This document shows positions 1-12,519 of a stretch of DNA of 64,000 nt, one piece after another. The stretch lies in NCBI GenBank assembly GCA_030686995.1, contig CM060696.1:109054949-109118948 (forward strand). The letters are read 5' to 3'. The notes beneath the pieces were generated by a model. That model worked only from the letters and a program-made list of their open reading frames with translations, did no database searches and was not told the DNA's origin. Position numbers and translations under genes: made by a program. Source of the DNA: Artemisia argyi (taxonomy: Eukaryota; Streptophyta; Magnoliopsida; Asterales; Asteraceae). How positions within the stretch are numbered: position 1 is the stretch's first letter; the number at the start of each line of letters is the position of its first letter.

Positions 1-138
1 CAAATTGCACAAACATTGTGGTAAAAGGAAGAAGCTGGACCTGAAATCAATTCAAAAGAAAAAAATTGCACCAACAGTTGACATTTTGTTTACGCTTATC
101 ACTTGTGAGCACAAGGGAAATCAAGAACTTACAATTTG

Positions 139-3100
139 CTAAAAAGACGACTGCAATTTTGTAGCAAGTTCATGAAAGCACACATTTAAACGGCTTTGAT
201 ATTCATCCAATTGGATCTTCATGCAATCTCTTATCTTAGTCATGACAGTGTCGGCTTGTGCACAGAAACTAGAATAACACGGTTGCATCTCAGCCCTCTT
301 TGATGCAGGCAGTTTGGTCAATAATTCTCTAATGAAGCGCAACTGACGGACGATGTAATCAATCTTCTTTTTCCCTTCCTCAATCTGCTCACTCAAACTC
401 TCCCAACAGCTATTGATATGTTCCACGTTCTCATCTAGTGCATTCTGTTCCTTATCCATCTTTGCGTTGTGGCTCTCCATTGGCACATTCTCTTGCTCAG
501 TATGAGCCCTGTTGGTCTCCATATCTAGAAGCACTCGTAATTTGGCCATACAGTTTTTCGCATACGTGGCATCCCTCTCTGCTATAATATCCTGTATGAT
601 ACAATAGAGCTTATAAGTAGACATTGATGATATGATTGTTCTTTGAGATCGTATAAATATCATCATAGTTGGCTTGATTTTGTCAAAAACAAGGGGTGGG
701 GTAACAATTTTCAGAATCATATAAGATAGTGCAAACATATACATCTACCTCACAACTTATTACTACTATAAATCTTCTAAGCTAATTTTGGTTTCCCTAA
801 AGGGTTGCAACGTAACGCACACAACAGAATCTGACACCAATCATCATTTTTATTCTCATCCATTTTACGCAACCTCCTTTTCTTTTAAAAGCATTTTTAG
901 GCAACCTCCTTTATTTCCGGAAACGATATCTAAAGTAAGTACTCATTTTGCAGAAAATGGTGAAAGTGCATTACTTGAAATCAACAAAAATAAAATACGA
1001 TGATATTCTGTTTAAAATGGAGATCACCATAAAATGTCGTGAAACCAGGTGTTACCATTATAACATTAAGAATAAATTGGAAAATTCATAAATCGCTAAA
1101 TATATCTACAGTTCACGAAACCATTCACATGTAAGACATTCCTTTCTCCAGCCTATTTCAACTTGGAGCTGCAAATTGCCATCTTGGCCAATAAGTCATC
1201 TTTCCTTACTTCCCACTGAACTTGACCTTAGCACACAGCGTTACGCTTTTACGCTTTAAGTGGAAACCAAGTCTAAATCCAATGAGAAACAAAGTTGAAT
1301 GTCTTACATCCTCAGGTCATTGAACTAGAAGAAAGTTGGATCAGTCTTTTAAACAGGTCTGGCATCTTTTTCTTTAAAGTGTGGTGCCAAATTAAATTTC
1401 ACCGATGACGCAGTCTGACCCTACTCAGCTATGTCAAAACTCAAAAGACAGGTTAAAATGAGGTACCTTATAACCCAACGCCACTCCAATACTTAGAAAA
1501 GAGGTCTAAGAAACTAACAAGTGAGCAAAAGATCCTCTCCAATGGGAACACTATATGTAAAGTTCAGCATACTATCTAAGCTTTTAAGACATCCATATCA
1601 TGTGTTTTTGGGCCATATGGCACAATTGTAGCGGAAAAAAAATAAAATTCAGCCTAGCTTCATTTTCAACCTCTCACGAAATGAAGATGTCTACACATTT
1701 ATTGTGGTTTCAAAAAATGAAACCAAAAGCAAATACAAAATACCAAAAGGTTACGATCAAAATAAATTTTGAACTCCAGTGATAAGAAGCTAGGTAACAT
1801 CATATCTCTACAATTAAAACCTAACACGAGGATCTAATTTAGTTTGCTAATTGCTGCTATTAGTATGATGCATGGCAGATAATAATATACTTGATCATGT
1901 AAATACCTCGCGTGAAACCATTGTGAAGGTGGCCCCTGGAGAACTATCTAGCAAATAGTTTTTGACTTCGGTAGACAGGTTTACTGTCTCCCTTGGAAGC
2001 TTCCACTTTTCTAATAATGGATATATCTTTATACTCTTTAAGTTAGCAAGCGGAGAATGCTGATGAGAAATTATTTCCACAGATGAAGAAAGATGCTGCA
2101 GCAACAATTACAAAAACAATTATAAGGACTCAATACGTAAAATAGCCAAACTTGTTTGCTTTAATTTGTTTTTAATGTTTCTGGAATTATGAGGGTATAT
2201 ACAGTAGGAGCCAATAAATATATACCTCAAGAATTTCCAAATTAAGTGTCAGATCTTTTACACTTTGGAGAAGTTGAAACAGATCAACTAGATTTTGAGG
2301 GTCTTCCCTGTATGGTTCGCTAATAGAGATATCCGCCTTCTCCAATGAATGGAAAACGTCAGCAGAGATATTTAAACAATCATTGCATTGAAGGAGGAGG
2401 TAGGCAAGGTCAGGTGCAGAAATCAAAATCCCCAATGAAGAATGTGCACATCTTCTAATAATGAGATTCTTGAGTTGAGGTGTAACCACACTCAGCAATC
2501 CCTCTTTCCAATATCCTCTTTCAATAGTGAGATTCGAAAGTTGGGAATGAAATATTTTGAAACCAATATTTTTCGGTCCCGCCAGGAAGCAACTTGTTAA
2601 GGTGAGATTCTTCAAGTTCACACACTTGGAGATAAGCCCACTGAAATTATCAGTATTGTCATGAGTGAACATGATTCCATCAAGATGCAATGTGGTTAAA
2701 GCAGGGACCTCCCACGTTGATGTGAGGATCACGTAACCTCTAATACAACATCTCCCATTGTAATTACCCCCTTTAAAATTAAGATGTTTAAGAGTCTGAG
2801 AACTAAAGAGAGATAGAGGAAACTTAATACTACCGTTAACCAAGCATGTAATATCCAGTTGTTGGACATTGTGAGAGAATGCATAGTCGAGAATTCTTTT
2901 GACAAACACTTGGCTAGTCTGTCCACGAAAAAATCGAAAAGTGACCTTCACTGAAGACACTTCCCTTTGATTATCACGGCCAGAGAGAACATGTTTAACA
3001 AATTTTGAGAACTTGGGCGTATTTGGAAAATCCTCACTTGAAAAGGCAAGACACGTCATCGTAGTCCAGATAAATCTCCATCTAGATGACAAAGTACTGG

Positions 3101-3218
3101 TTCTAACAGCATCTAGAGTGTCATTAAACGAGAGAATTTTATGAATAAGATCATCAGGCAAGCTGCTTAGTCTATCTACTTCTACATCCAATTTCTTCTT
3201 ATCATTTTCAGAACCCAT
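139..3218 (-). CDS. F-box/LRR protein with C-terminal coiled coil, three exons
   Basis: I read three coding exons on the minus strand: 3218-2226, 2095-1907 and 591-139. All junctions are GT..AG and in phase 0, giving about 544 residues. The start is the ATG at 3218, which reads MGSENDKKK. Residues 14-65 form an F-box (DRLSSLPDDLIHKILSF, then the SSRW..IW motif), which binds SKP1 in SCF ubiquitin ligases. Leucine-rich repeats follow to about residue 330 (for example NLKNLTLTSCFL) and should select the substrate. I see no FBD domain. The last exon is charged and helical (about residues 395-540) and probably a coiled coil. The third exon is joined by splice logic across a 1.3-kb intron (592-1906) that holds no gene. 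The F-box exon is certain; the last exon is likely. It is probably an intact gene, though F-box families hold many pseudogenes. Confidence 0.8.
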
Positions 3219-3844
3219 TATATATATTGGATCCTTTCAAGTGAACTCGACCAAAATGTCAGGATTCATCTCATTCTTTGTCATTGTCTTGCTGCTTAAC
3301 CGTCATCGTGTCATCTTTTTTTACTTCAAAAGCTGCAAATTTATAAAGTTTATTAACAATGAAAACAAAAACTAATGATAGAAACTGTTACTGGTCCTAT
3401 TTCCATATATGAAATGCCATTGTTTGAACTTAATGAAGTACTAGAAATCAGTATAACTTTCCCTCTATGTAACAATCAAAACAAAAACTAATGATACAAA
3501 CTTTTATCGGTCCTATTTCTATGAATGTCCTTTATTGCCTCTATACTCGACATACCACCTAGTGTCTTGATCTCAAATCAGTAACCAAAACTGAATTGTA
3601 AGCATGTTCAACGATAACTAAGTTAACTTTGCAAAATATTAAATGACTTGTCAAGTCACCTAATCCTATATACTTTTCCTACCAACAAAAACACTTGTAA
3701 CCGTCGTGCAATGTTATTTAACTATAATTAATCACTTCGGTTACTTTTCAATGCCTAATAGACAGTAAAGGATGGCAAAGGGGGTTGTCTGGTTTAGCTT
3801 TTTTTTAGGCTTATTTAGCAACAAAAAAATAAAAAGACTATTGT
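3219..3844. other. Upstream region of the F-box gene
   Basis: This is AT-rich sequence upstream of the F-box start. It contains a loosely repeated block around 3360-3500: 'aacaaaaactaatgata' appears at about 3365 and again near 3480. I see no clear TATA box, and a 5' UTR intron is possible but cannot be placed. No other gene is visible. Confidence 0.4.
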
Positions 3845-4084
3845 AGTGTTTGGATAAGCTTATTTAAGGGGGTGTTGATGAGCTCTGTTTTGTTGCTTAT
3901 TTGGGATACCTTAGAGGGGTGTATGTTTTAGTTTTTATAAAGAGCTTAGGAGTTTATATAGCCAAAATACGCTAATCAAGTGTTTAGGTACGCTTATAAA
4001 CCCAGGCTTATGAGCTTATATACGGGGGGTTTATAAGCCTATTTTCCCACCATTTTATTTATGATACGCTAACCCAAACACTCA
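3845..4084. mobile_element. Possible MITE with AGTGTTTGG ends
   Basis: The left end AGTGTTTGGATAAGC is matched in reverse complement at the right end (AGTGTTTGGGTTAGC). The interior is rich in GCTTATAAGC-like words, common in plant hAT and PIF MITEs. No convincing target duplication was found, so the class and exact limits are open. Confidence 0.4.
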
Positions 4085-4203
4085 ACCTAGTCATCATCAT
4101 AAGGCATAAGCTACTTACTAAACAAATGCTACTTATTTATTTTTGGTTTTTTTATTAAGGGTAAATCCATCGAACAAAAAAGGGTACTAAACTTTTGGTC
4201 GTC

Positions 4204-4513
4204 TCCTCTCACGCAAACTGGCATGACTGATTTCGTGCCAGGTCGTGTGGTGATTGATGCCGCAAAACGCAAGCGTGTCAAGTACGGAGCTAAATGTGCG
4301 GATATTGGATATGGGTTCATCCCCTTCTCATTTTCCACTTTGGGGGAACTTGAGACAGATGCGGTGGCCTTACTTAAGCGAATCCAGAAGTTCTCTATAA
4401 CTCAAGACATTGGGGCGCGCGCTGCAACTCATATCTTCAGTAGGATTAGTTTCGCTATTGCTAAAGGTGTGGGGGCTCAGATAGTTTCGAGGCTCCCCAC
4501 CAATTTCTTGTAA
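4204..4513 (+). pseudogene. Fragment resembling a C-terminal module of plant reverse-transcriptase polyproteins
   Basis: The open frame at 4223-4513 encodes 96 residues ending RLPTNFL and a stop. It shows the run KYGAKCADIGYGFIPFSF, then a GEL...AVALLKRI helix and an IGARAATHIFSRI segment. I recall near-identical peptides annotated piecemeal in many eudicot genomes (sometimes as 'auxilin-like' or reverse-transcriptase proteins). They fit the C-terminal part of a non-LTR-type polyprotein, possibly its nuclease-like end. No upstream reverse transcriptase exists here, so it is a truncated copy. The frame opens without a good ATG context. Function is not claimed. Confidence 0.45.
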
Positions 4514-4575
4514 TCCTATAGTTTTGTTTCTAATGAAAGTTATGTTTTATAATAAAAAAAATAAATAAATAAAAA

Positions 4576-4608
<33 letters not shown>

Positions 4609-5118
4609 AATAAAAAAAAGAAGCTTACAACTTAACTTAAATACCTTTAATTGAGGGGGAAAAAAAATTGAATACCCTTTTTTTAACAGAGGCTAATACA
4701 AACACATTTGCTTATGGATCCTAAAAGCAGAAAATTAGTTCAAATCGAAATATGATAAAATGTAACAAAACGAAATGAGATACTAGTATTAATGTAACAT
4801 AAGAAAATTAGTAAGAGATGATACCTGCGCTTGGCTCATCAGTTAGGTTTTTGTAGAGTTAATTAAATAGATGATGTATTCGTGTGTGTTTTGGATGTTT
4901 TTATAAGCAAACTCGATGGATGATAATGTATGATTTTATAAGGAAACTGATGGGTGAAAAAGCGATGGTGAGGATTAATGTTTTTGAATGGTGAAGATAG
5001 AGAGTGTACACTTTCTTTAAGTCAAATAGTGCAAATACACCCACTATGAGAAAGTGAATAGAAAATTTAATACAACTACTATGAGTCTATGATAGACCTG
5101 CTAAAGTGAAAGATTAAG
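4514..5118. other. AT-rich spacer with simple repeats
   Basis: It holds an A/T simple-sequence stretch (4548-4620, mixed AAT and AAAT units) and a G-rich/A-rich patch near 4655. No gene is recognised. Confidence 0.5.
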
Positions 5119-5587
5119 GAGGCGTTTGGTAAGGGGGTATCGGTATGGTAGAATGACAATGATAGTGATTGTGTATGTTTGTTACTATGAAGAAATGAAT
5201 GCAATGATATACGCATGGCCCACACAATTTGAAGGTTTATACATACCAAGCAAAAGTGGTACCTTTCCACAAACCCATTCCCTCATGACCCACACAATTA
5301 AAATAATGACCCCTCATAAATGCAATGTGTTTTTTGTCCTCATTGCAATTCGATTTTTTCTTTCAAAATTGTATCTTTTTTTAATGTGGACCCCATTCGA
5401 GTGGTTGCATCATTGTTATTTTTTTCAAGTTGGGTGATGAAGATGAGCCCCCTAATGGTTAAAAAAAATGATACCGAACCCTTATTGATCAAGCCAAACA
5501 ATAAATTTGGATTGATACTTTGATTGTCATTCTACCTATACCGATTCGTATACCCATTGTGATTCATGTCAACAAACCAAACGCCTC
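5119..5587. mobile_element. MITE with long imperfect inverted ends (469 bp)
   Basis: The outer 12 bases GAGGCGTTTGGT (5119-5130) are perfectly inverted at 5576-5587. The inversion continues imperfectly inward: 'tcggtatggtagaatgacaat' on the left has a close inverted match at about 5519-5545. The 'GGCGTTTGGT' start is common in plant hAT or PIF MITEs. I could not identify a target duplication, so the superfamily is unassigned. Open frames inside it are chance. Confidence 0.65.
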
Positions 5588-5598
5588 TCCCCTACATC

Positions 5599-5647
<49 letters not shown>

Positions 5648-5718
5648 ACACGAAAACTATATACCCCTACATCGCAAAAAAAATTTCGGAGGATTAGAAA
5701 ACCTAGACAATAACTATT
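5588..5718 (-). repeat. Leader remnant with a long poly-A tract
   Basis: Two copies of 'ctacatcgcaaaaaa' (5590 and 5666) flank a run of about 45 A. Relative to the minus-strand element to the right, this is the few bases left of its leader after the primer site. The duplication and A run look like replication slippage. The rest of that element is missing at the left. Confidence 0.45.
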
Positions 5719-5735
5719 CCCCGGCAGCGGCGCCA
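5719..5735 (-). promoter_or_regulatory. Primer-binding site, tRNA-Asp type
   Basis: On the minus strand this reads TGGCGCCGCTGCCGGGG, close to the complement of the 3' end of plant tRNA-Asp. It is a known primer site of Tat/Athila-clade Ty3/gypsy elements. It lies six bases from the LTR end at 5742, as expected for a 5' LTR on the minus strand. Confidence 0.8.
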
Positions 5736-5741
5736 AAAACT

Positions 5742-7145
5742 TGATGCCTGGGAATCGCACCTTGCTTTACCTCTCGAGGGATCTCGCGAGGCTTACAACC
5801 CCCACTAGGCAGTGTACCTGATCATTGTAGTATAGTATAGTGACAAGTACCGGGGGATTGATCGTTCAGCTTAGGAATAGTGTCGCTAGGATTAGAAAAC
5901 CTAATTAATAGTTCTAGAGATGAGAGATGATTATTTTTGTATTTTTATATTTTATGAAAGCAAGTAAAATCTCTGGTTTTGAAGGAGTAGGCGGAATTAG
6001 TTGCTATTCAACTAACCCAAAGCTAAGATATAATTAAAATAAAATAATGAAAATGAAATTAAACTAATTAAACTAAGGTTGTGAGCAGTAATTGGAGAAA
6101 TTGTGTTTACTTAGACTTCATTACTCCCTAGATATCTTTTACATGTTAATTACTTGTTACACTTGTATGAATGACGGGTTGTATTCCTTAATACCATTCG
6201 TGGAGTGGCATACATAACTCCCCAACTTTATGAGCTCTTATCTCCTCCTACACCATGACCCAACACAACTATAGGGATTGTAAACAGTGGCTCATGCATT
6301 AAATACAACCAATAAAGACCTAGTACGCCTCGGTTCATGTTTCTTAAGACGTTCAAGCATGTTACCATTTGGAGATCTGCCAGTTTTCTTAAGCCTAACA
6401 TATAAATCATTCATTCAAAACAAGAATAGACAAGTAATCAACACATAATCAACATCTAGGTTTCATTAGATCTAAGCAAACACAAGAGAGATCTAGCCTA
6501 GCATAGTAGAATTGAGACAAGAACAAGAGATAAACAACCAACACATAGACATATTGATTGAATTGAAAGTACACTTATCTCAATTACAATGCAAGGTCTC
6601 AAGGGTTTGGAACCCTTGAAAAACCTGTGAAAGGGGCACCAAAATCGTCTTTAGGGTTTCACCAAAACTTCTCTCTCTTAATGAAAAAACTAGAAAACTA
6701 TATATAGGAAAATCGTTCTGACGGCGTCAAGAGTAAAATCTGACGCCGTCAACTCGCCGCCATATACTTCCTCGGACGCCCTAGATCCACTTGTGACGGC
6801 CTATGTGACGCCGTCACCACCTACGGTATTTTATTCTTGGCCACTTTGACGCCGTCACCTCTCCATCTGACGCCGTCACCAGCTACGGTAAATTATTCTT
6901 CATGTCTGACGCCGTCAAGAAGGAAGTCTTGACGCCGTCACCTTGTATTTTCAGCTTGGATTTTTGGTACTTTGTCGTTTTCTTCACTTTATGCTCCAAA
7001 AACGTCCAAAATAGCCTCTTTTCCAGAATTCACTCTCCAAACACCTAAAACCACAAAAGGAACGATTTAGGGCAATATTTGATCAAATAAAGTCGGATTC
7101 GGGCTTAAATGACCCCCTAAAAACGGATCATTTTTCGCCTCATCA
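5742..7145 (-). mobile_element. Complete LTR of a Ty3/gypsy (Tat/Athila-clade) element
   Basis: Read on the minus strand, the 1404-bp LTR begins TGATGAGGCGAAAA (7145) and ends GCATCA (5742), followed by the primer site. Its limits are confirmed by the solo copy at 17735-19156, which is co-linear over its whole length. U3 holds the palindrome array and TATA box (6698-6940). The R/U5 part contains a strongly conserved block with CTATACTATACTAC. The open frame at 6228-6410 is chance. The body of the element beyond the leader is missing. Confidence 0.85.
6698..6940 (-). promoter_or_regulatory. LTR promoter: TATA box and seven TGACGCCGTCA palindromes
   Basis: Seven exact copies of the 11-mer TGACGCCGTCA (or its complement) start at 6719, 6741, 6806, 6847, 6868, 6907 and 6930, with a half copy near 6793. 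On the minus strand they sit directly upstream of CTATATATAG (6707-6698). Each copy is two inverted TGACG half sites around one base. TGACG is the core bound by TGA-type bZIP factors, so an enhancer role is inferred. Confidence 0.65.
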
Positions 7146-8067
7146 GAAACCCTAAGTACGATTTTGGTGCGAATTTTACAGGTTTTTCAAGGGTTCCAAC
7201 CCCTTGATACCTTTCATGTGTAATTAAGATAAGTGTTCTTTTAATTCAATCAATATGTCTATGTGTTGGTTGTCTATATCTTGTTCTTGTCTTAATTCCA
7301 TCATGCTAGGCTAGATCTATCTTGTGTTTGCTTGGATCTAATGAAACCTAGATGTTAATTATATGTTGATTACTTGTTTATAGTTTGTTTTGGATGAATG
7401 AATTTATATGTTAGGCTTAAGAAAACTGGCAGATCTCCAAATGGTAACATGCTTGAACGTCTTAGGAAACATGAACCGATTGCACTAAGGTCTTTATTGG
7501 TTGTATTTAATGCATGAGCCACTGTTTACAATCTCTATGGTTGTGCTGGACATGGTATAGGAGGATATAAGAGCTCATAGAATTGGGGAGTTATGTGCGA
7601 TACCCCATGAATAGTATTAAGGAATACAATCCGTCATCCATGCAACTATAACAAGTAATTAACGTGTAAAAGATGTCTAGGGAGTAGTGAAATCTAAGTA
7701 AACACATTTTCTCCACTTATTGCTCACAACTTTAGTATAATTAGTTTATTTTCATTTCTAGTATTTTATTTTGATTGCATCTTAGTATTGGGTTAGTTGA
7801 CTAGCAACTAATTCCGCCCAAATCCTTCAAACCCGAGATATTTACTTGCTTTCTAAAAAATATAAAAATACAAAAATAATCATCTTTCATCTTTAGAACT
7901 AGTATTTAGGTTTTCTAATCCTAGCGACACTATTCCTAGCTGAACGATCAATCCCCCGGTACTTGTCACTATACTATACTACAACGATCAGGTACACTGC
8001 CTGGTGAGGGTTGTAAGCTTCTCGAGATCCCTCGAGAGGTAAAGCCTGGTGCAATTCCCACGCATCA
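7146..8067 (+). mobile_element. Partial LTR of the same family, head-to-head with its neighbour
   Basis: This 922-bp stretch is co-linear with the R/U5 part of the LTR family and ends at the family's true 3' end (ACGCATCA, 8067). It lacks about the first 490 bases, including the palindrome array and TATA box. It starts exactly where the neighbouring inverted LTR ends (7145/7146). No primer site follows at 8068, so this is a 3' LTR or a solo LTR remnant. Confidence 0.8.
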
Positions 8068-9665
<1,598 letters not shown>

Positions 9666-10796
9666 CTAAATTTCTCCACTCGGTTTAACAAATTTTGTTT
9701 GTTTTGATATATTTGTTAAAGAATCATTTGCAGTAAATCCTAAACCGGTTTTATCATAAAATGACTTTTGAATGTTAAGAAGATATTTTAAAGATTTAGA
9801 ACTATTTTCAAATTTTGCCAATGTTTTTGCTTTTTCATTTTCCATTTTAATTTCATGTTTGTAGTCTTGACATTTTTTACATTCAAGATCAATTTCAATA
9901 TTACTTTCAAGTCTAGACATTTTATCTTCTAAAATTATTTCTTTTTCAAAGTTGTTTTCAGCGGATGTTGAAGATTCGTTTTTAAAAATAATTTTTGAGT
10001 CAATGTTGCAAAAATGTTTGAAGTTGTTTTCCCTTTTTGAAAATTCTAATATAAATTGATCATAGAAAAAATGTTTGGTTTTGGATTGTACCTTATTTGT
10101 AGTTGTACATTCTTCACATGCTAGATGGTGATCAATTCCATTGTCCATGTCGCCCCATGTTTTGTTTGTAGTTTCGCTTGGATCTAGAAGCATGTAGTCC
10201 TTGCCATCAATACTTGTATTCACATTTGTTTGAATATTCTCACAAGCCGTATTATCATCGTCTTCTTCGTACTTGTTGCACCATGATTTATTAACGCTCT
10301 TTCTTCGGATTTGGCTCATGTATTCTTCGTTATAGATACCTTCAATGATCACATTTGAACTAGTAGTACATGTGTTTATTTCAACTAAATATTTATTTAT
10401 TAAATTTTCTAGATTAACTATTTCTTGTGCAATATCAAGTTTATCATCTTTGGTTTTACATTTCTCTTGGTGAAACTTTAAAAGACATTTCCAAATATCA
10501 TTTGCCGTTTTACAACTAAATAATCTTTCATATTCAACTTTTGGTAGAGTTTTGAAAATAAGTAATTTGGCTTTAGTGTTTTTATCAATTTTGGTTTGAA
10601 GATTATTATATTGATTTTTAAAATCCATTTTGGTTGGTTTAAGATCACCAATTGAAATGATATGCCAAAGATCAAGATCTATTGATTTCACATAATTTTC
10701 AAATTTGTTTTTCCATTCAAGAAAATGATCATTTTCAAATAATGATGGTTTTTGCGTAAATTCCCTTTCTAGATATTTTTCGAATTCTATAGATCG
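9666..10796 (-). pseudogene. Ty1/copia gag fragment (UBN2 type)
   Basis: The open frame runs 377 codons to a stop at 9666. A stop codon lies just upstream of 10796 and there is no ATG at the expected start. The N-terminal part has the copia gag signature: EWKNKFENYVKSIDLDLW, then AKLLIFKTLPKVEYERLFSC and TANDIWKCLLKFHQ. Such gag proteins form the virus-like particle of the retrotransposon. A long acidic and coiled region follows, with CKKCQDYKHE near the end, then YDKTGLGF. The canonical CCHC zinc knuckle, protease, integrase and reverse transcriptase are absent. The primer site and 5' LTR lie immediately upstream (10843-12519), so the orientation is certain. Confidence 0.8.
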
Positions 10797-10842
10797 TTAC
10801 AAGTTTTAAAATACAATATATTTTAAAGATCTTGCTAGACGT

Positions 10843-10856
10843 GGCTCTTGATACCA
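10843..10856 (-). promoter_or_regulatory. Primer-binding site, initiator tRNA-Met type
   Basis: The minus strand reads TGGTATCAAGAGCC, the usual copia primer site TGGTATCAGAGC with one extra A. It lies two bases from the LTR end at 10859. Confidence 0.75.
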
Positions 10857-10858
10857 AT

Positions 10859-12519
10859 TGTGGAAAACTAGAAGGAGGGGGGTTGAATAGTTTTGCGTCT
10901 TTTTCGTTTAATAAAAGTTCGCTTTCAAAGAATTGATGGTAATTGTAAAAACCTTTGAAGCTAAAGTATAGATACAAATTAATTCACATATATCACATAG
11001 ATACTACTTATTTAAAGTGTTGAATAGAAAGTATAATTTCATATATCTCACTTAATTATAAGTTTGTATATATATATGTACATGTGTTTTAATAATTGTA
11101 TATACTTATATTTTACTAAGGTATAATTAATGTTTTAAATGGAACATAGTTTGATCTTTATGTGAAATCAATATATGCACAACACACAATTATAATAATG
11201 TACGAGAAGCTAGTAAGTAAGCAAGCAAAGAATGAGAGATGGAAAGATCAAACCGAGAGACAAAGGATTTATAGTGGTTCGGCTACAAGGACACCTTCCT
11301 TGCCCTACTCCACTCCCCGAGCACAGAACTCGAGAGTTTTCTTCACTAAGTCAATAACCTCCCTTATGGCGGAGAAAACCGTACACACCAAAAGCTTACA
11401 CCAATTAACGACACAAAGCAAGATGTCGAGTTCTAATCGTAGCTAGAACCAATCTCACACCACACCTTCTTCACACCTTTTTACTTCTTCTATACTTCTT
11501 CACACCATAAGTATCTTCACGCCTTCACAAAATACTTCACGACTTCAATGTCTTGCAACTTCACAACTTCAAGGCACTAACGTCTTCACAACTTCAAACC
11601 AATAATGTCTTCACACCTTCAAACCACTAGTGTCTTCACAACTTCAATCAACTAATGTCTTCTAGTCTTCTCCACTTGGAAGCTTCAATTACTTCACTAC
11701 TAGTCACTATTGCTACTATCTCCTATCACCACTACTATCCAACACTACTTCTTCACTTCAAGTTCCACTTCACACTTACAACAATTCTAAATTTTATAAC
11801 ACAATCTAGCTAACTAATACATACACCTTATTCACCAAAATATGAAGGATTAACAAGATGAAACAAACAAACAACTTAGATAGCAAGATGATACTAAGTT
11901 GTAATACTTCTAATAGAAGTATTCTTCTCTTTGCACTTGAGTGTTGAGGCTTGAATCACTTTGAAACAAAGATCAAAGTATATAAGATCAAAGAATTTTT
12001 AGAGGATGGAGAAGGATGTTTAGATCAGAAAGTTTATAATGCAAAAAGGTGAGAAAAATATGTGAAATGATCCAATATTTATAGGGCCAGAAAATACTGT
12101 TCTGGAGCGTGCCGGTCCCCTTAATTAGGGGGCGGTCCCCTTAATGATTAAGGGGGCTGCCTAGTAAAATTAAGAGGGCCGCCCTCCTGAACGTTGGATT
12201 TTCTTGTCCTTTTGTGAGGGAAATTTTTCTGGATTAGATTTGCCATTTTTGGTTGAAAATTTGAATTCACAAATTTGTAATGAATTAAACATATTCTTTT
12301 AATGCCAAAAATGTTTTACAAAAGATATAAAATGTTTTGTGACATTTTATAAATATCTAGTGATTAACAAAAGTGTTCCTTTGATCTTATAATGCATTAG
12401 ACACTTTGTTTATTCATACCTTAAGTGATTAGATGGTAAAAGTGAGTATTTACTACTAAATACTTGTTTATGTCATGATCTTTGGTTTGATGAGTTTTCG
12501 TTTTGTGATTATCAAAACA
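10859..12519 (-). mobile_element. 5' LTR of the copia element (1661 bp)
   Basis: On the minus strand it starts TGTTTTGATAATCACAAAAC (12519) and ends CTAGTTTTCCACA (10859), giving TG..CA termini next to the primer site. It contains the block 'gtggttcggctacaagga', which I associate with copia transcript leaders, and a series of 'cttcacaacttcaa' words (11500-11680). The G+C-rich patch at 12110-12190 stands out from its surroundings. Open frames inside it are not supported. No partner LTR is present, so the element is incomplete. Confidence 0.7.

Noticed and set aside
788..1782. Two plus-strand frames (788-1003 and 1600-1782)
   Set aside because: They lie inside the long intron of the F-box gene, are short, and have no recognisable product.
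5719..5735. Apparent 3' end of a tRNA gene (GGCGCCA)
   Set aside because: Only the last 17 bases match, no cloverleaf precedes it, and it abuts an LTR end. It is a primer-binding site; the same holds at 19727-19743.
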